Positions 49,078 to 58,821 are shown, counted from the first letter of the stretch. The stretch is DNA of 64,000 bases from DASWIG01 sp965371445 (GCA_965371445.1 CBDUYN010000001.1:120320-184319), one strand, 5' to 3'. The notes: generated by a model not told the origin, from the letters alone. Made by a program: numbers and translations.

Positions 49078-50043
49078 ATGCGTTACTTCCTGCGCCGGCT
49101 CCTTTGGGGTGTGGTGCTCCTTTTCCTCCTCTCGGATCTCTGTTTCCTCCTGGCCGAGATCGCCCCCGGCGACTTCCTGTCGGAGATCGAGCTCAATCCG
49201 CGGATCTCGGAGGAGACGGCGGCGGTCTTGCGGGCCCGGTACGGTCTCGACGAGGGCCTCTTTCAGCAGTACCTGCGCTGGATCGGCTCGGTGGCGCGGG
49301 GCGAGCTCGGCTATTCGTTTGCCTACGACATGCCGGTCGGGCGGCTCCTGGCGCCGCGGGTGCGCAACACTCTGCTCCTGACCCTGCTGGCCACGGCGGC
49401 GACGTGGCTCGTGGCGGTGCCGGCCGGAGCCTGGATGGCCTGGAAACCGGGCGGCGCGATCGATCGCCTGGGGCTCGTGGCGGTGGCGGTGCTCCTGGCC
49501 TCGCCCCAGCTCCTTCTGGGGCTCGCCTGCCTGATGCTGGCGTCGGCGACCGGCGCCTTTCCCACCGGCGGCATGACGTCGTTCGACTTCGCGGAGCTTG
49601 GCTTCTGGGGCCGGGCGTGGGACCTCGTCTGGCACCTCTTGCTGCCGGTAACGGCGCTTGCTCTGGGGAGCTTGCCGGTGATCCTGCGCCACGCGCGCTC
49701 CGCTTTCGCCGAGGCGTTCGGGGCGCCCTTCCTACGCGCCGCCCGCGGGTATGGCGTCTCGACGGCCCGCCTGCTTTTCGCCTTCGCCTTGCCGGCCGCC
49801 GCCCCAAGGTTGATCTCGCTTTTCGGGCTGTCGCTCGCGGGTCTTCTTTCCGGCTCGCTCCTGATCGAGGTCCTCTTGAGCTGGCCGGGGGTGGGCCCGC
49901 TTCTCCTGCAGGCGATCCTGGCCCGGGACCTGCACGTGGTGGTGGGTACGACCCTGATCTCGTCGCTCTTCGTGATCGGGGGACAGATTCTTGCCGACGT
50001 CTTGCTGTATGCGGTGGACCCGCGGATCCGGAGGCCACGATGA
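49078..50043 (+). CDS. ABC importer permease, OppB/DppB type
   Basis: 321 aa from ATG 49078. The N-terminal RYFLRRLLWGVVLLFLLSDL, then PGDF and YGLDEGLFQQYLRWIGSVAR are typical of DppB/OppB permeases, and the EAA loop reads HARSAFAEAFGAPFLRAARG. Six transmembrane helices. It forms the channel with the next gene for peptide or nickel-type import. Stop and next start overlap (ATGA). Confidence 0.92.
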   Translation: MRYFLRRLLWGVVLLFLLSDLCFLLAEIAPGDFLSEIELNPRISEETAAVLRARYGLDEGLFQQYLRWIGSVARGELGYSFAYDMPVGRLLAPRVRNTLLLTLLATAATWLVAVPAGAWMAWKPGGAIDRLGLVAVAVLLASPQLLLGLACLMLASATGAFPTGGMTSFDFAELGFWGRAWDLVWHLLLPVTALALGSLPVILRHARSAFAEAFGAPFLRAARGYGVSTARLLFAFALPAAAPRLISLFGLSLAGLLSGSLLIEVLLSWPGVGPLLLQAILARDLHVVVGTTLISSLFVIGGQILADVLLYAVDPRIRRPR

Positions 50044-51071
50044 AGCGCCGAAGGGACGTCGCCCTGCCGCTCGGCCTTCTGGCGGCCATCTACGTGGTCG
50101 TCCTCGCTGCCGACTTCGTCGCGCCCTACGACTACTTCGAGCAGAACCGGGACCTGCCGCTGGCGGCGCCCACGCGGCTGCGTTTCATCGACTCGGAAGG
50201 CCATTGGCACCTCCGTCCCTTCGTCTACCGGCTCGTTGCCGACCTGCGGAAGCCGGGCGCCTACGTGGAGGAGAAGGGCGAGCGTTACCCGGTACGGTTT
50301 TTCGTCGAGGCAACGAGTGTCCGGCGCCTGGGTCCGTTCGAGCTCCGCCGGCGCCTCTTCGGAGTCGACGGTGAAGCCCGCATCCTGCTGCTCGGCACCG
50401 ACCGGCTCGGCCGGGACCAGCTCTCTCGCTGGCTCTACGGCGGCCGGATCTCGCTCGTGGCGGGCCTCCTTGCCGGGCTTCTGACGGTGGCTCTGGGCCT
50501 CGCCCTGGGAGCGGCCGCCGGCTATTACGGCGGCAAGCTCGACGCCGTGGTGACGCGTCTGGGGGAGGTGCTCTTGTCGCTCCCTTGGCTCTACCTGCTG
50601 ATCGCGGTCCGAGCCTTCCTTCCCCTCGAGGTCACGGCGACCGAGGCTTTCCTATTGATGCTCGCCGTCATCGGTCTGATCGGTTGGGTGGTTCCGGCGC
50701 GGATGGTCCGCGGCGTGGTGCTTGCCGCCAGGGAGCGCGACTTTGTGTACGCCGCCCGGGGATTTGGGTCCTCGGAAGCGTACCTCTTGCGGCGCCACGT
50801 CCTGCCGGAGGCCTGGGGGGTGGCGCTGACCCAGCTGGCGCTCAACGTGCCACGGTTCATCGTCGCCGAGGTGACCCTCTCCTTCCTCGGCCTGGGGGTC
50901 ACGGAACCGGTGCCCAGCTGGGGCAACATGCTCGCGCTACTCCAGCGCTACCACGTCCTGGTCTCCTACTACTGGATGTCTTTCCCGGCCATCGCCTTGA
51001 TCGGGGTCGTCCTGGGCTATCATCGGCTGGCGAGCTCGCTCCAGGAGCGGTTCGACGCGGCCCTGGGTTAG
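50040..51071 (+). CDS. ABC importer permease, OppC/DppC type
   Basis: 343 aa. DppC-like features: GTDRLGRDQLSRWLYGGRIS, then AGLLAGLLTVALGLALGAAA and the EAA loop ARERDFVYAARGFGSSEAYL. An unusual periplasmic region of about 90 residues (SEGHWHLRPFVYRLV, KGERYPVRFFVE) precedes the core and is longer than in E. coli OppC but common in some families. ATPase subunits (OppD/OppF) do not follow; the next gene is the binding protein. Confidence 0.92.
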   Translation: MKRRRDVALPLGLLAAIYVVVLAADFVAPYDYFEQNRDLPLAAPTRLRFIDSEGHWHLRPFVYRLVADLRKPGAYVEEKGERYPVRFFVEATSVRRLGPFELRRRLFGVDGEARILLLGTDRLGRDQLSRWLYGGRISLVAGLLAGLLTVALGLALGAAAGYYGGKLDAVVTRLGEVLLSLPWLYLLIAVRAFLPLEVTATEAFLLMLAVIGLIGWVVPARMVRGVVLAARERDFVYAARGFGSSEAYLLRRHVLPEAWGVALTQLALNVPRFIVAEVTLSFLGLGVTEPVPSWGNMLALLQRYHVLVSYYWMSFPAIALIGVVLGYHRLASSLQERFDAALG

Positions 51072-51166
51072 ACCCCCCGCGCCACATTGGGATAATCTCT
51101 TTGGCTCGGACACCTTTGGCCAGACAGTGTCCTCAGCGGTCGTGACGGATCCGTTCGTGTCGCCTA

Positions 51167-52951
51167 ATGATGAGAGCAAACCACTTCTTGAAACGCCCCG
51201 CATCTCCGAGGGGCCGTCGCCTCCCGATGCGCGGCCTTCTGGCCGGCGTCCTCCTGCTTGGCGCTCTGGGGTGCGCTTCCCCGGAGGATGAGGGGCGGCC
51301 GTCCGCGAAGGAGGTGTCCGCGAAGGGCACCGGCGGACGGCTGGTGACCGCCCTGCGCGTCGAGCCCCGGACGCTCAACCCGGTCACGGCCACGGACCGT
51401 GCAGCCCAGACGGTGATCCGTCGCATGACCGCCGACCTTGTGCATCTCAACCGGGCTACGCAGCAGAGCGAGGGGTCTCTCGCCGAAAGCTGGACGATCT
51501 CTGAAGACTCTCGTCGGTTTACCCTTGAGCTGCGCCGAGGCGTGCGCTTCTCCGACGGCGAGCCTTTTGACGCCGCCGACGTCGTTTTCACCTTCCAGGT
51601 CCTTCTCGACGAGCGGGTGGCCTCTCCGATGCGCAGCCTCCTGGTCGTGGGCGGCCAGCCGGTCGAGGTCCGTAAGCTCTCAAGCCATCGCGTCGAGGTC
51701 GAGATGGCGGCCCCCTATGCGCCGGGGGTGCTTTTCTTCGACTCGATCCCCGTCCTGCCGGAGCATCGGCTCGCGGAGGCCTACCGCGAGGGCCGGCTCG
51801 CCAAATCGTGGGGATTCAACACGCCGCCCAAGGAGGTGGTCGGTCTCGGGCCCTTCCGGCTCCGGAGCTACCAGCCGGGCGAGCAGGTCGTCCTGGAGCG
51901 CAATCCCTACTACTGGAAGGCCGACCCGGAGGGCCGACAGCTCCCTTACCTCGACGAGATGGTCTTCGTCTTCGTGCCCACCGAGGATGCCCAGGTCATT
52001 CGCTTCGAGAACGGCGAGACCCACGTGATCGACCACTTGAGCGCCGAGAGCTTCAACCTCCTGGCGCGCCAGGCCGGCCGCGGCTACGAGATGCGCGACC
52101 TCGGAGCTGGGCTTGAGTTCGGCTTCCTCTTCTTCAACCTGAACGACGTCGAGGCCGATCGTCTTCCCGAGATCGCGCGCAAGCAGAGCTGGTTCCGGCG
52201 CGCGGCCTTCCGCCGGGCGGTCTCCGCGGCGATCGACCGCGACGCGATCGTCCGGCTGGTCTTTGAGGGCCGGGCGACCGCCATCGCTTCCCATGTCTCG
52301 CCGGGCAACAAACCGTGGACGAACGCGTCCCTCGTGGCCCAGCCGCAGTCGCTGGCCCGAGCCCGGGAGCTCCTGGCCGGGGACGGCTTTTCGTGGAACG
52401 AGGCCGGCACGCTGCGGGATCCGCAGGGCCGGGAGGTCGCTTTTTCGATCGTCACCAACGCTTCGAACAGCCAGCGGGTGCAGATGGCGACGATCCTTCA
52501 GGAGGACCTGCGGCAGCTGGGAATCAACGTCCAGGTGGCGACGATCGAATTCGGCGCCCTGATCGATCGCTTGACCCGCAGCTTCGACTACGAGGCTTCG
52601 ATCCTGAGCATTACGGGCGACCTGGATCCGACGCACTTCGTCAACGTGTTCCGATCCGACGGCAGCGGTCGCCTGTGGCGTCTGGCGCGTTCGTCGCCGG
52701 AGGCGGCCTGGCAGCTCGAGATCGACCGCCTGCTCGACGAGCAGACGACCCTCGTCGATTACGAGGCCCGGAAGGCCGTGTACGACCGCGTACAGGCGAT
52801 CCTCGCGAACGAGGAGCCCATCCTCCTCCTGGTGAGCCCCAACGTCTTGGTGGGTGCGCGGGGGGATCTCGGCAACTTCACGCCGGCGATTTTTCCTCAC
52901 CCGACGCTCTGGAACGCCGACGAGCTCTACTGGCCAGGCGAGCGGCGCTGA
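51167..52951 (+). CDS. ABC solute-binding protein, family 5, lipoprotein
   Basis: 594 aa from ATG 51167; ATGs at 51170 and 51227 are alternatives, and the latter would give a tidier signal. The lipobox is LLGALGC. The SBP_bac_5 core is complete: AESWTISEDSRRFTLELRRG, GEPFDAADVVFTFQVLLDER, GLGPFRLRSYQPGEQVVLER, FRRAVSAAIDRDAIVRLVFE and the usual C-terminal NFTPAIFPHPTLWNADELYW. It captures peptides or similar solutes for the OppB/OppC permeases just upstream. Confidence 0.93.
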   Translation: MMRANHFLKRPASPRGRRLPMRGLLAGVLLLGALGCASPEDEGRPSAKEVSAKGTGGRLVTALRVEPRTLNPVTATDRAAQTVIRRMTADLVHLNRATQQSEGSLAESWTISEDSRRFTLELRRGVRFSDGEPFDAADVVFTFQVLLDERVASPMRSLLVVGGQPVEVRKLSSHRVEVEMAAPYAPGVLFFDSIPVLPEHRLAEAYREGRLAKSWGFNTPPKEVVGLGPFRLRSYQPGEQVVLERNPYYWKADPEGRQLPYLDEMVFVFVPTEDAQVIRFENGETHVIDHLSAESFNLLARQAGRGYEMRDLGAGLEFGFLFFNLNDVEADRLPEIARKQSWFRRAAFRRAVSAAIDRDAIVRLVFEGRATAIASHVSPGNKPWTNASLVAQPQSLARARELLAGDGFSWNEAGTLRDPQGREVAFSIVTNASNSQRVQMATILQEDLRQLGINVQVATIEFGALIDRLTRSFDYEASILSITGDLDPTHFVNVFRSDGSGRLWRLARSSPEAAWQLEIDRLLDEQTTLVDYEARKAVYDRVQAILANEEPILLLVSPNVLVGARGDLGNFTPAIFPHPTLWNADELYWPGERR

Positions 52952-52972
52952 ACGGTCGAAGGGTTCTTGCCG

Positions 52973-53554
52973 ATGCCCGATCGTGGGACCCCGGTTCCGA
53001 GCTGGCCAGACAAACGCCTGGTGGAGGAGTGTCTCAACGGCGGCGAGGTCGCCTGGTCGGTTCTCGTCGACAAGTACAAGAACCTCATCTTCTCGGTCAT
53101 CTTGAAGTACCGTGCCAACCCCGAGGAGGCGGCGGATCTATTCCAGTCGGTCTGGCTGGACGCCTACAACGACCTGCCCAAGCTGCGCAAGCGCGACGCC
53201 TTGAAGCCGTGGCTGATCTCGCTGACCACCCACAAATGCTACCACTGGAAGAAGAAGCAGAAGCGTCAGGAGCTCCAGGAAATCGACGACGTCGACGCCG
53301 AGGAGCTGGAAGAGCACACCGCGACGGCCCCCACCTTCCTGGAGGAGCTGGAGCGGGACCAACTGGTGCGCGAAGCGATCCTGAGCCTGAATCCTCGCTG
53401 CCAGGAGATGATACGATTGCTGTTCTTCACCTCGCCGCCCTTGCCCTACAAAGAGGTCGCCGAGCGGCTGGGGTTGGCGGCTGGATCGATCGGGTTCATT
53501 CGGGGCCGTTGTCTGCAACACCTCCAAAAAGCCCTGGAGAAAGAGGGATTCTAG
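52973..53554 (+). CDS. ECF sigma factor of CHAT/subtilase operon
   Basis: 193 aa from ATG 52973 (TTG 52967 is possible). Region 2: EVAWSVLVDKYKNLIFSVIL, then NPEEAADLFQSVWLDAYNDL. Region 4: REAILSLNPRCQEMIRLLFF, YKEVAERLGLAAGSIGFIRG. It heads a four-gene unit with a CHAT-TPR protein (five-base gap), an anti-sigma-like protein and a subtilase, an arrangement I associate with acidobacterial stress and proteolysis modules. It follows the importer by 21 bp. Confidence 0.9.
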   Translation: MPDRGTPVPSWPDKRLVEECLNGGEVAWSVLVDKYKNLIFSVILKYRANPEEAADLFQSVWLDAYNDLPKLRKRDALKPWLISLTTHKCYHWKKKQKRQELQEIDDVDAEELEEHTATAPTFLEELERDQLVREAILSLNPRCQEMIRLLFFTSPPLPYKEVAERLGLAAGSIGFIRGRCLQHLQKALEKEGF

Positions 53555-53558
53555 ATCC

Positions 53559-56429
53559 TTGACCAAAGCCAAAGCCGCTGAAGAGAGCGTGCTGAACAAG
53601 GAGCTCAAGGGCCTTCGCAACGACAGGGCCCGCCGGAGGTTCTTTGACCGGCATCCGGAGCTTGCCGACTCCGCGATGGTCGAAAGCCTGTGCGCGGAGG
53701 TTTCGCACGTGCTCTGGGTCGATCGCGAAAAAGCCGGAGACCTGGCGGCCACGGCCCACTACCTGGCCGAAGCCCTGGAGGACGACCACGGCCGGGCACT
53801 GAGCGCCCGTGCCTCGGCCAACGTCCACCAGAGCTCGGGCCAGAGCGAGCGGGCGCAGGTGCTCTACCGTCAGGCCCTGGATCTCTTCAGCCATCTCGGC
53901 GACGAGCTCGAGGCCGCGATTACCCGCTCGAGCGCACTCTTGAACCTCGGCTACCTCGGTGAGTACGAGCAAGTCCTCGAATGGGAGGAGGCGGCCCGTA
54001 TGGTCTTCGAACGCTTCAGAGACCGCTCCCGCCTCGCCATCCTGGAGCACAACTTCGCCACGATCCTGTACCGCCAGGACCGCTGGGAGGCGGCCCTTCA
54101 GCGTTACGACTTTGCCTACCAGGAGTTCTTGAAGCTCGGCCGCTCTCAGGACGCCGCGATCTGCTTGCGCAACATCGCGGTCTGCCACATCAGCCTTCAC
54201 GACTTCACCGAGGCGCTCGCGGTCTACGAGAAGAGCCGCACCTACTGCGAAGAGCAGGGGCTGGAGCGGCTCGTCTTGCAGCTCGACTTGAACATCGCCT
54301 CGCTGTTTTATCAGCGGGGTCAATACACCCGCGCGATCCAGCTTTTTCAGAAGGCGAGCCGACGAAGCAAGGACGAAAACGACGAATACTCGATGGCGGT
54401 CTGCGCTCTCGAGCAATCCGAGATCTACCTGGAGCTCAATCTCGTCGATGAAGCCGCGGAGCTTTCCCGCTCGGCGTACGCCGGCTTGCACAACTTGCGT
54501 CTCGCCTATGAGTCCGGCAAGGCCCTGACCAACAGCGCCGTCGCCCTGAGCCGCCAGGGGAAGGGAGCGTTGGCCCTTGAGCAGCTCCGGCAGGCGCGCG
54601 AGATTTTTGTCCGCGAAAAGAACGACTTGTGGACGGCGCTCATCGACTTCTATCAGGCGGTCGTGCTCTATCGCGAGCGGCGCCCCGAGGAGGCGATGCA
54701 GCTGGCCCAGGCGGCCCGGGAGACGTTTTCCCGCTCCGCGCTCGCTCCCAAGGCGGTGATGTGCGAGCTTCTCTTGGCCGAGCTCCTGCTCGACCTCGAG
54801 CAGCCTGAGAAAGCCCGGCGAACCTGCTATGAGTCGATCGCCCGGCTTGAGGGCCTGGAGCTGCCGGCGCTGGAGCACCGGGCCTATCTCGTGCTCGGTC
54901 AGGTCGAGGAAGCCCTCGGGGACCGCTCTACGGCTCTGGAGGCCTATCAGGAGTCGCTGCGCTGGCTAGAGAAGCTGCGCAGCCAGCTCCAGGACGAGGA
55001 CTTGAAGATCCATTTCCTCGACGACAAGGCCGTCGTCTACGAGAGCCTCGTCTGGCTCACAATGCAGGACAAGACGATCTCCAAGCGCAAGGACTTGACC
55101 TTTGACTACATCGAACAGGCGCGTTCGCGCAGCCTCGCCGACATGATGGCGTTTCGCGCCTATGCCCTACCCAGCAAGGCGGCTGCCGACAGCGAGCCGC
55201 TTGCCGCCCAGGTGCGGACCCTGCGCGAAGAGCTCAACTGGTTCTACCGCCAGATCGATCGCCAGCAGATGAGCGGTGAAGAGCGGGCTTTGGCCGAAGT
55301 GCAGAAGCTCCGCAAGAGCACCCGCCGCAAAGAGGACGAGCTTTTGAGGACCCTGCGAGAGCTTCAGGGTACCGACCAGGAGTTCAGCTCGCTGCAATCC
55401 GGCAAGGGGATCGACCTTGGGACCGTCCGCTCGTCGCTGCCGGAGGAGGCGGTGCTGGTGGAATACTTCATTGCCCGCGGCACGGTCTTCGGCTGCATCC
55501 TGGATCGCGACGGGCTCGACATCCTACCGTTGACGACCGCGTCGCGGACCCAGGAGATCCATCGGCGCCTCCAGTTCCAACTCTCCCGCTCGACCCTTCC
55601 TGCCCGCGGCGTCGCCGCTCCCATGGCGCTGGTCGAGGAAGCGATCCGCTCCCACCTGAGCGACCTCGACGGAGAGCTCATCGCGCCGCTCCGCGACCGT
55701 TTGCGCGGTGAGCATCTCGTCATCGTCCCTCACGGCTTCCTCCATCACATCCCCTTCCAGGCCCTCTTCGACGGCGAGAAGCACCTGATCGATCGGTTCT
55801 CGATCTCCTACGCTCCAAGCGCCGGCGTCTTTCACCTCTGTGCGGCGAAGGAGACCCAATGCGAGGATCGCTCGCTCGTGCTCGGCGTCGCCGACGCGCG
55901 GGCGCCGCTCATCGTCGAGGAGGTCCAGGCGGTCGCCGAGTCGCTCCCGGATGTGACGCTCCTGATCGACGAGGACGCCAACCAGCGGGCGCTACAGCGC
56001 CTTGGAGCCACCAGCCGCTTCGTCCACATCGCGAGCCATGGTCTCTTTCGCCGCGACAACCCGATGTTCTCGGCCATCCAGCTGGGGAGCTCGCGGCTGA
56101 GCCTTTTCGACCTCTACAACCTCCGCCTCTCGGCCGAGCTCGTGGTGCTTTCCGGCTGCGGTACGGGGCTCAACGCCGTGACCGGCTCGGACGAGTTGAT
56201 CGGCTTGACTCGTGGCCTCCTCTATGCCGGGGCGCGCTCGGTCCTGGTCAGCCTCTGGGACGTCAACGACGCCTCGACGACTTTTTTCATGCGCCGTTTC
56301 TACCACCACCTCGGGCGCGGTCCGGAGCGCGCCACGGCCCTGCGGCGGACCATGCTCGACGTCCGTGAACGCTACCCGAGCCCATACCACTGGGCACCTT
56401 TCGTCCTGATCGGCAAACCAAGCTTCTGA
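53559..56429 (+). CDS. CHAT protease with TPR repeats
   Basis: 956 aa from TTG 53559 (GAGGGA upstream), four bases after the sigma stop. Helices with TPR periodicity fill residues 50-480 (ALSARASANVHQSSGQSERA, YEKSRTYCEEQGLERLVLQL, LGQVEEALGDRSTALEAYQE), a coiled linker follows, and the CHAT domain is C-terminal: LVIVPHGFLHHIPFQALF, His827 in FVHIASHGLF, Cys867 in LSGCGTGLN, then SLWDVNDASTTFFMRRFYHH. No signal peptide, so it acts in the cytoplasm. The sigma factor upstream may control the operon; the targets are unknown. Confidence 0.92.
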   Translation: MTKAKAAEESVLNKELKGLRNDRARRRFFDRHPELADSAMVESLCAEVSHVLWVDREKAGDLAATAHYLAEALEDDHGRALSARASANVHQSSGQSERAQVLYRQALDLFSHLGDELEAAITRSSALLNLGYLGEYEQVLEWEEAARMVFERFRDRSRLAILEHNFATILYRQDRWEAALQRYDFAYQEFLKLGRSQDAAICLRNIAVCHISLHDFTEALAVYEKSRTYCEEQGLERLVLQLDLNIASLFYQRGQYTRAIQLFQKASRRSKDENDEYSMAVCALEQSEIYLELNLVDEAAELSRSAYAGLHNLRLAYESGKALTNSAVALSRQGKGALALEQLRQAREIFVREKNDLWTALIDFYQAVVLYRERRPEEAMQLAQAARETFSRSALAPKAVMCELLLAELLLDLEQPEKARRTCYESIARLEGLELPALEHRAYLVLGQVEEALGDRSTALEAYQESLRWLEKLRSQLQDEDLKIHFLDDKAVVYESLVWLTMQDKTISKRKDLTFDYIEQARSRSLADMMAFRAYALPSKAAADSEPLAAQVRTLREELNWFYRQIDRQQMSGEERALAEVQKLRKSTRRKEDELLRTLRELQGTDQEFSSLQSGKGIDLGTVRSSLPEEAVLVEYFIARGTVFGCILDRDGLDILPLTTASRTQEIHRRLQFQLSRSTLPARGVAAPMALVEEAIRSHLSDLDGELIAPLRDRLRGEHLVIVPHGFLHHIPFQALFDGEKHLIDRFSISYAPSAGVFHLCAAKETQCEDRSLVLGVADARAPLIVEEVQAVAESLPDVTLLIDEDANQRALQRLGATSRFVHIASHGLFRRDNPMFSAIQLGSSRLSLFDLYNLRLSAELVVLSGCGTGLNAVTGSDELIGLTRGLLYAGARSVLVSLWDVNDASTTFFMRRFYHHLGRGPERATALRRTMLDVRERYPSPYHWAPFVLIGKPSF

Positions 56430-56575
56430 GCTTCCCCTTCCGCCTTGATACCGCCCTTCTTGAGCCTGTCGGCGATTCCGATGGAGAGATTTCTACCGGT
56501 GGGTATATTTTTGATCACTCCGCCTCACCCTATATAGAATGAGGCAAGGAGCTCGACGAACCAAAGGACAACAAG

Positions 56576-57184
56576 ATGAACACCCCCGACCCCACTCAAT
56601 GGTGCGACTACGCGAGAGGCCTCGTCGAGCCGCGTACCGCGGAGCGGATGCGAGCTGAGCTCCTCCGCTCGGAGCGCGCGCGCCGGGCGGTACGGTGCTT
56701 CGGACGAGTCGCCGAGCTCGCCCGCAGCGACGGCGCTCTGACCATTCATGAATACGCGATCCGGGTTGCCAAGGCCGCCGGGAGCCTGCGGCGCAGGGAC
56801 GCTGAGCGGCTGGAACGGCAGCCCTTCAAGGTGCTCTTCGACAGCTTTCGCGACGCTGTCGCCGCAACGGGTACCCGCGACCTGCAACCGACTCATCAGC
56901 AGATCGTCTTCCGCTCCGGCGAATACGTCGTGGACGTCCGTCTGGAGCAGGAGACGAACCCCTACGGCCAGGTGGTGGTCGGGCAACTGCTCCAGCACCG
57001 GGGCGAGGCCCGGCCTGTCGCCCAGGTCCCGGTCCTGGTCCTCTCCGACGGCCGCGTCGTCGGTCGCGACCTGACCAGCCGTTTCGGCGAGTTCCAGGCC
57101 GCTGGGCTGCCCGCCGAACCCCTCAAGCTTTGCCTGCTGATCGGCCAAGAAGCGTGTATCGAGGTCCCCCTTGGGGATTCATGA
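56576..57184 (+). CDS. Anti-sigma-like protein with lost zinc finger
   Basis: 202 aa, ATG with AAGGA upstream. The N-terminal part (QWCDYARGLVEPRTAERMRA) matches the anti-sigma-type proteins that in other acidobacterial ECF operons have H-x-C-C zinc ligands (RHLxxCxxC) here; in this copy they are absent. The middle and end (FDSFRDAV, RQ-like QQIVFRSGEYVVDVRLEQET, VVVGQLLQ) fit the same family. It may control the sigma factor of the operon without zinc. Start of the subtilase gene overlaps its stop (ATGA). Confidence 0.7.
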   Translation: MNTPDPTQWCDYARGLVEPRTAERMRAELLRSERARRAVRCFGRVAELARSDGALTIHEYAIRVAKAAGSLRRRDAERLERQPFKVLFDSFRDAVAATGTRDLQPTHQQIVFRSGEYVVDVRLEQETNPYGQVVVGQLLQHRGEARPVAQVPVLVLSDGRVVGRDLTSRFGEFQAAGLPAEPLKLCLLIGQEACIEVPLGDS

Positions 57185-58740
57185 TGTTGAAGGTCCAAGT
57201 CAGAGAAGGAGGTTCTCTCGTGTCGACTCTAGACAGGTCTTACGTTTGTCCCCACTCCGAGGTGCAGGTTGCCGCGGCGCCCGGGGTGGCTTCAAAACGC
57301 TCGGTAGGCCTCTTGGCTGCGACCCTCCTTCTCTTGGCCTTGATGCCGGCTCTCGCCAGCGGCTACGACCGCACGAGCTCCAAGGGCAATCAGCTCATTC
57401 TCCGCGCCCAGTCCGAGGACGTGGCCCCGATCGCCGCTCAGTACGGGCTGGAGGTCGTCCGCGAGCTCCATAACTCGGAAGGCCACGCGGCTCTCGTCGA
57501 GGCTCCGGCGTCGCTGACCGAGGCCCAGATCCGGGACCTCCTCGCTGGCGACGGACGGGTCGAGAGCCTGGAAAGCGTACGTGTCGCGTCGCTGCCGGAA
57601 TCTCCGAAGGCCTTGGTGGCCACCGAGGAGGCAACCGGTGATCTTCTCAAGAGCGGTGATTTCACCACCCCTTGTTTCGGGCAGGGTTTTGCGGGCCTGC
57701 TGTGGAGTGGGTACGCCGACCAGGCCGCGGCGAATCGGATCCGTCTGCACGAAGGGCACCTGGCGTCGAGCGACTGCGGCGCAGGGACGGTGGTGGCGAT
57801 CCTCGACACCGGCGTCGATCCCAACCATCCGCTGCTCGCCGGCTCCTTCTACGACGGCTATGACTTCCTCCTCGACGTCCCCGGCGTTCCCTCGGAGTGG
57901 ACCCGGGTCGACGGGACGGTGGCCGCCATCGTCGAAGAGGAAGAGGTCGTGAAGCTCTTCGGACCCGACGGAACGGTGGCCGCCATCGTCGAGCAGGAGC
58001 AAACCGTCGTCTTTGCAGGCGGCGGCGCGGTCCTGGCGTTGGGCTCCATCGGCCCCATCCTCGCCGAGGACGGCATGGCCGCCCTTTCCGGAAGAGAGCT
58101 GCCGCCCGCTTTTGGTCACGGCTCCATGGTGGCCGGGCTCGTCCGCATGGTGGCCCCCGCCGCCCGGATCATGCCGCTACGGGTCTTCGGCGGCGACGGC
58201 AGGGCGAACCTCTTCGACATCGTCCGGGCGGTCTACTATGCCGTCGACCACGGGGCCGACGTCATCAACATGAGCTTCAGTATGGAAGAGCACTCGAAGG
58301 AGCTTCAGCGAGCCATCCAGTACGCCCGTAACCGCGGTGTCGTCTGCGTGGCGGCTTCGGGAAACCAAAACCAGCTGGCCACCGTCTACCCCGCCGCCTT
58401 TGGTGATTCGGTGGGCGTCGCTTCCCTCACCCTGGAGGACACCTTGAGCGACTTCTCGAACTACGGCACCGGCCTGATCGACCTCGGCGCGCCGGGCCAC
58501 GGCGTGGTCTCGGCCTATCCCGGAGGCCTCTACGGCGCCGGTTGGGGGACCTCCTTCAGCACGCCGCTCGTCGCCGGGACCCTGGCTCTGCTGGTCGATC
58601 GCCACCCTGGAAGTGACAACGCCGCCGCCCAGGCGAGGATCAACGCGTTGCGTTCCGGCTCCGAGCCCCTCACCGACCTGGCCAACGACATCGGCAGCGG
58701 ACGGCTCGACGTGCTCGGCACGGTGCTTGCCGGGGAGTAA
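57181..58740 (+). CDS. Subtilisin-family (S8) serine protease, membrane-bound or exported
   Basis: 519 aa. A hydrophobic segment (SVGLLAATLLLLALMPALAS) near residues 40-60 exports it or anchors it. Catalytic residues: Asp in VVAILDTGVDPNHP, His in AFGHGSMVAGLVR and Ser in GWGTSFSTPLVAGTLALL. Between Asp and His lies an insert with a 19-residue tandem duplication (DGTVAAIVEEEEVV and DGTVAAIVEQEQTVV, starting at 57910 and 57967). A propeptide-like I9 region (VAPIAAQYGLEVVRELH) precedes the catalytic domain. It is the last gene of the sigma-CHAT operon and ends before a strong terminator. Confidence 0.93.
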   Translation: MMLKVQVREGGSLVSTLDRSYVCPHSEVQVAAAPGVASKRSVGLLAATLLLLALMPALASGYDRTSSKGNQLILRAQSEDVAPIAAQYGLEVVRELHNSEGHAALVEAPASLTEAQIRDLLAGDGRVESLESVRVASLPESPKALVATEEATGDLLKSGDFTTPCFGQGFAGLLWSGYADQAAANRIRLHEGHLASSDCGAGTVVAILDTGVDPNHPLLAGSFYDGYDFLLDVPGVPSEWTRVDGTVAAIVEEEEVVKLFGPDGTVAAIVEQEQTVVFAGGGAVLALGSIGPILAEDGMAALSGRELPPAFGHGSMVAGLVRMVAPAARIMPLRVFGGDGRANLFDIVRAVYYAVDHGADVINMSFSMEEHSKELQRAIQYARNRGVVCVAASGNQNQLATVYPAAFGDSVGVASLTLEDTLSDFSNYGTGLIDLGAPGHGVVSAYPGGLYGAGWGTSFSTPLVAGTLALLVDRHPGSDNAAAQARINALRSGSEPLTDLANDIGSGRLDVLGTVLAGE

Positions 58741-58821
58741 GATTGTTGCGAAAAGGGGGATCTTCCAAGCCTGGGATCCCCTCTGTGAAAGGCCGAACAG
58801 GCATCGGGACCTTCTTTTTCG

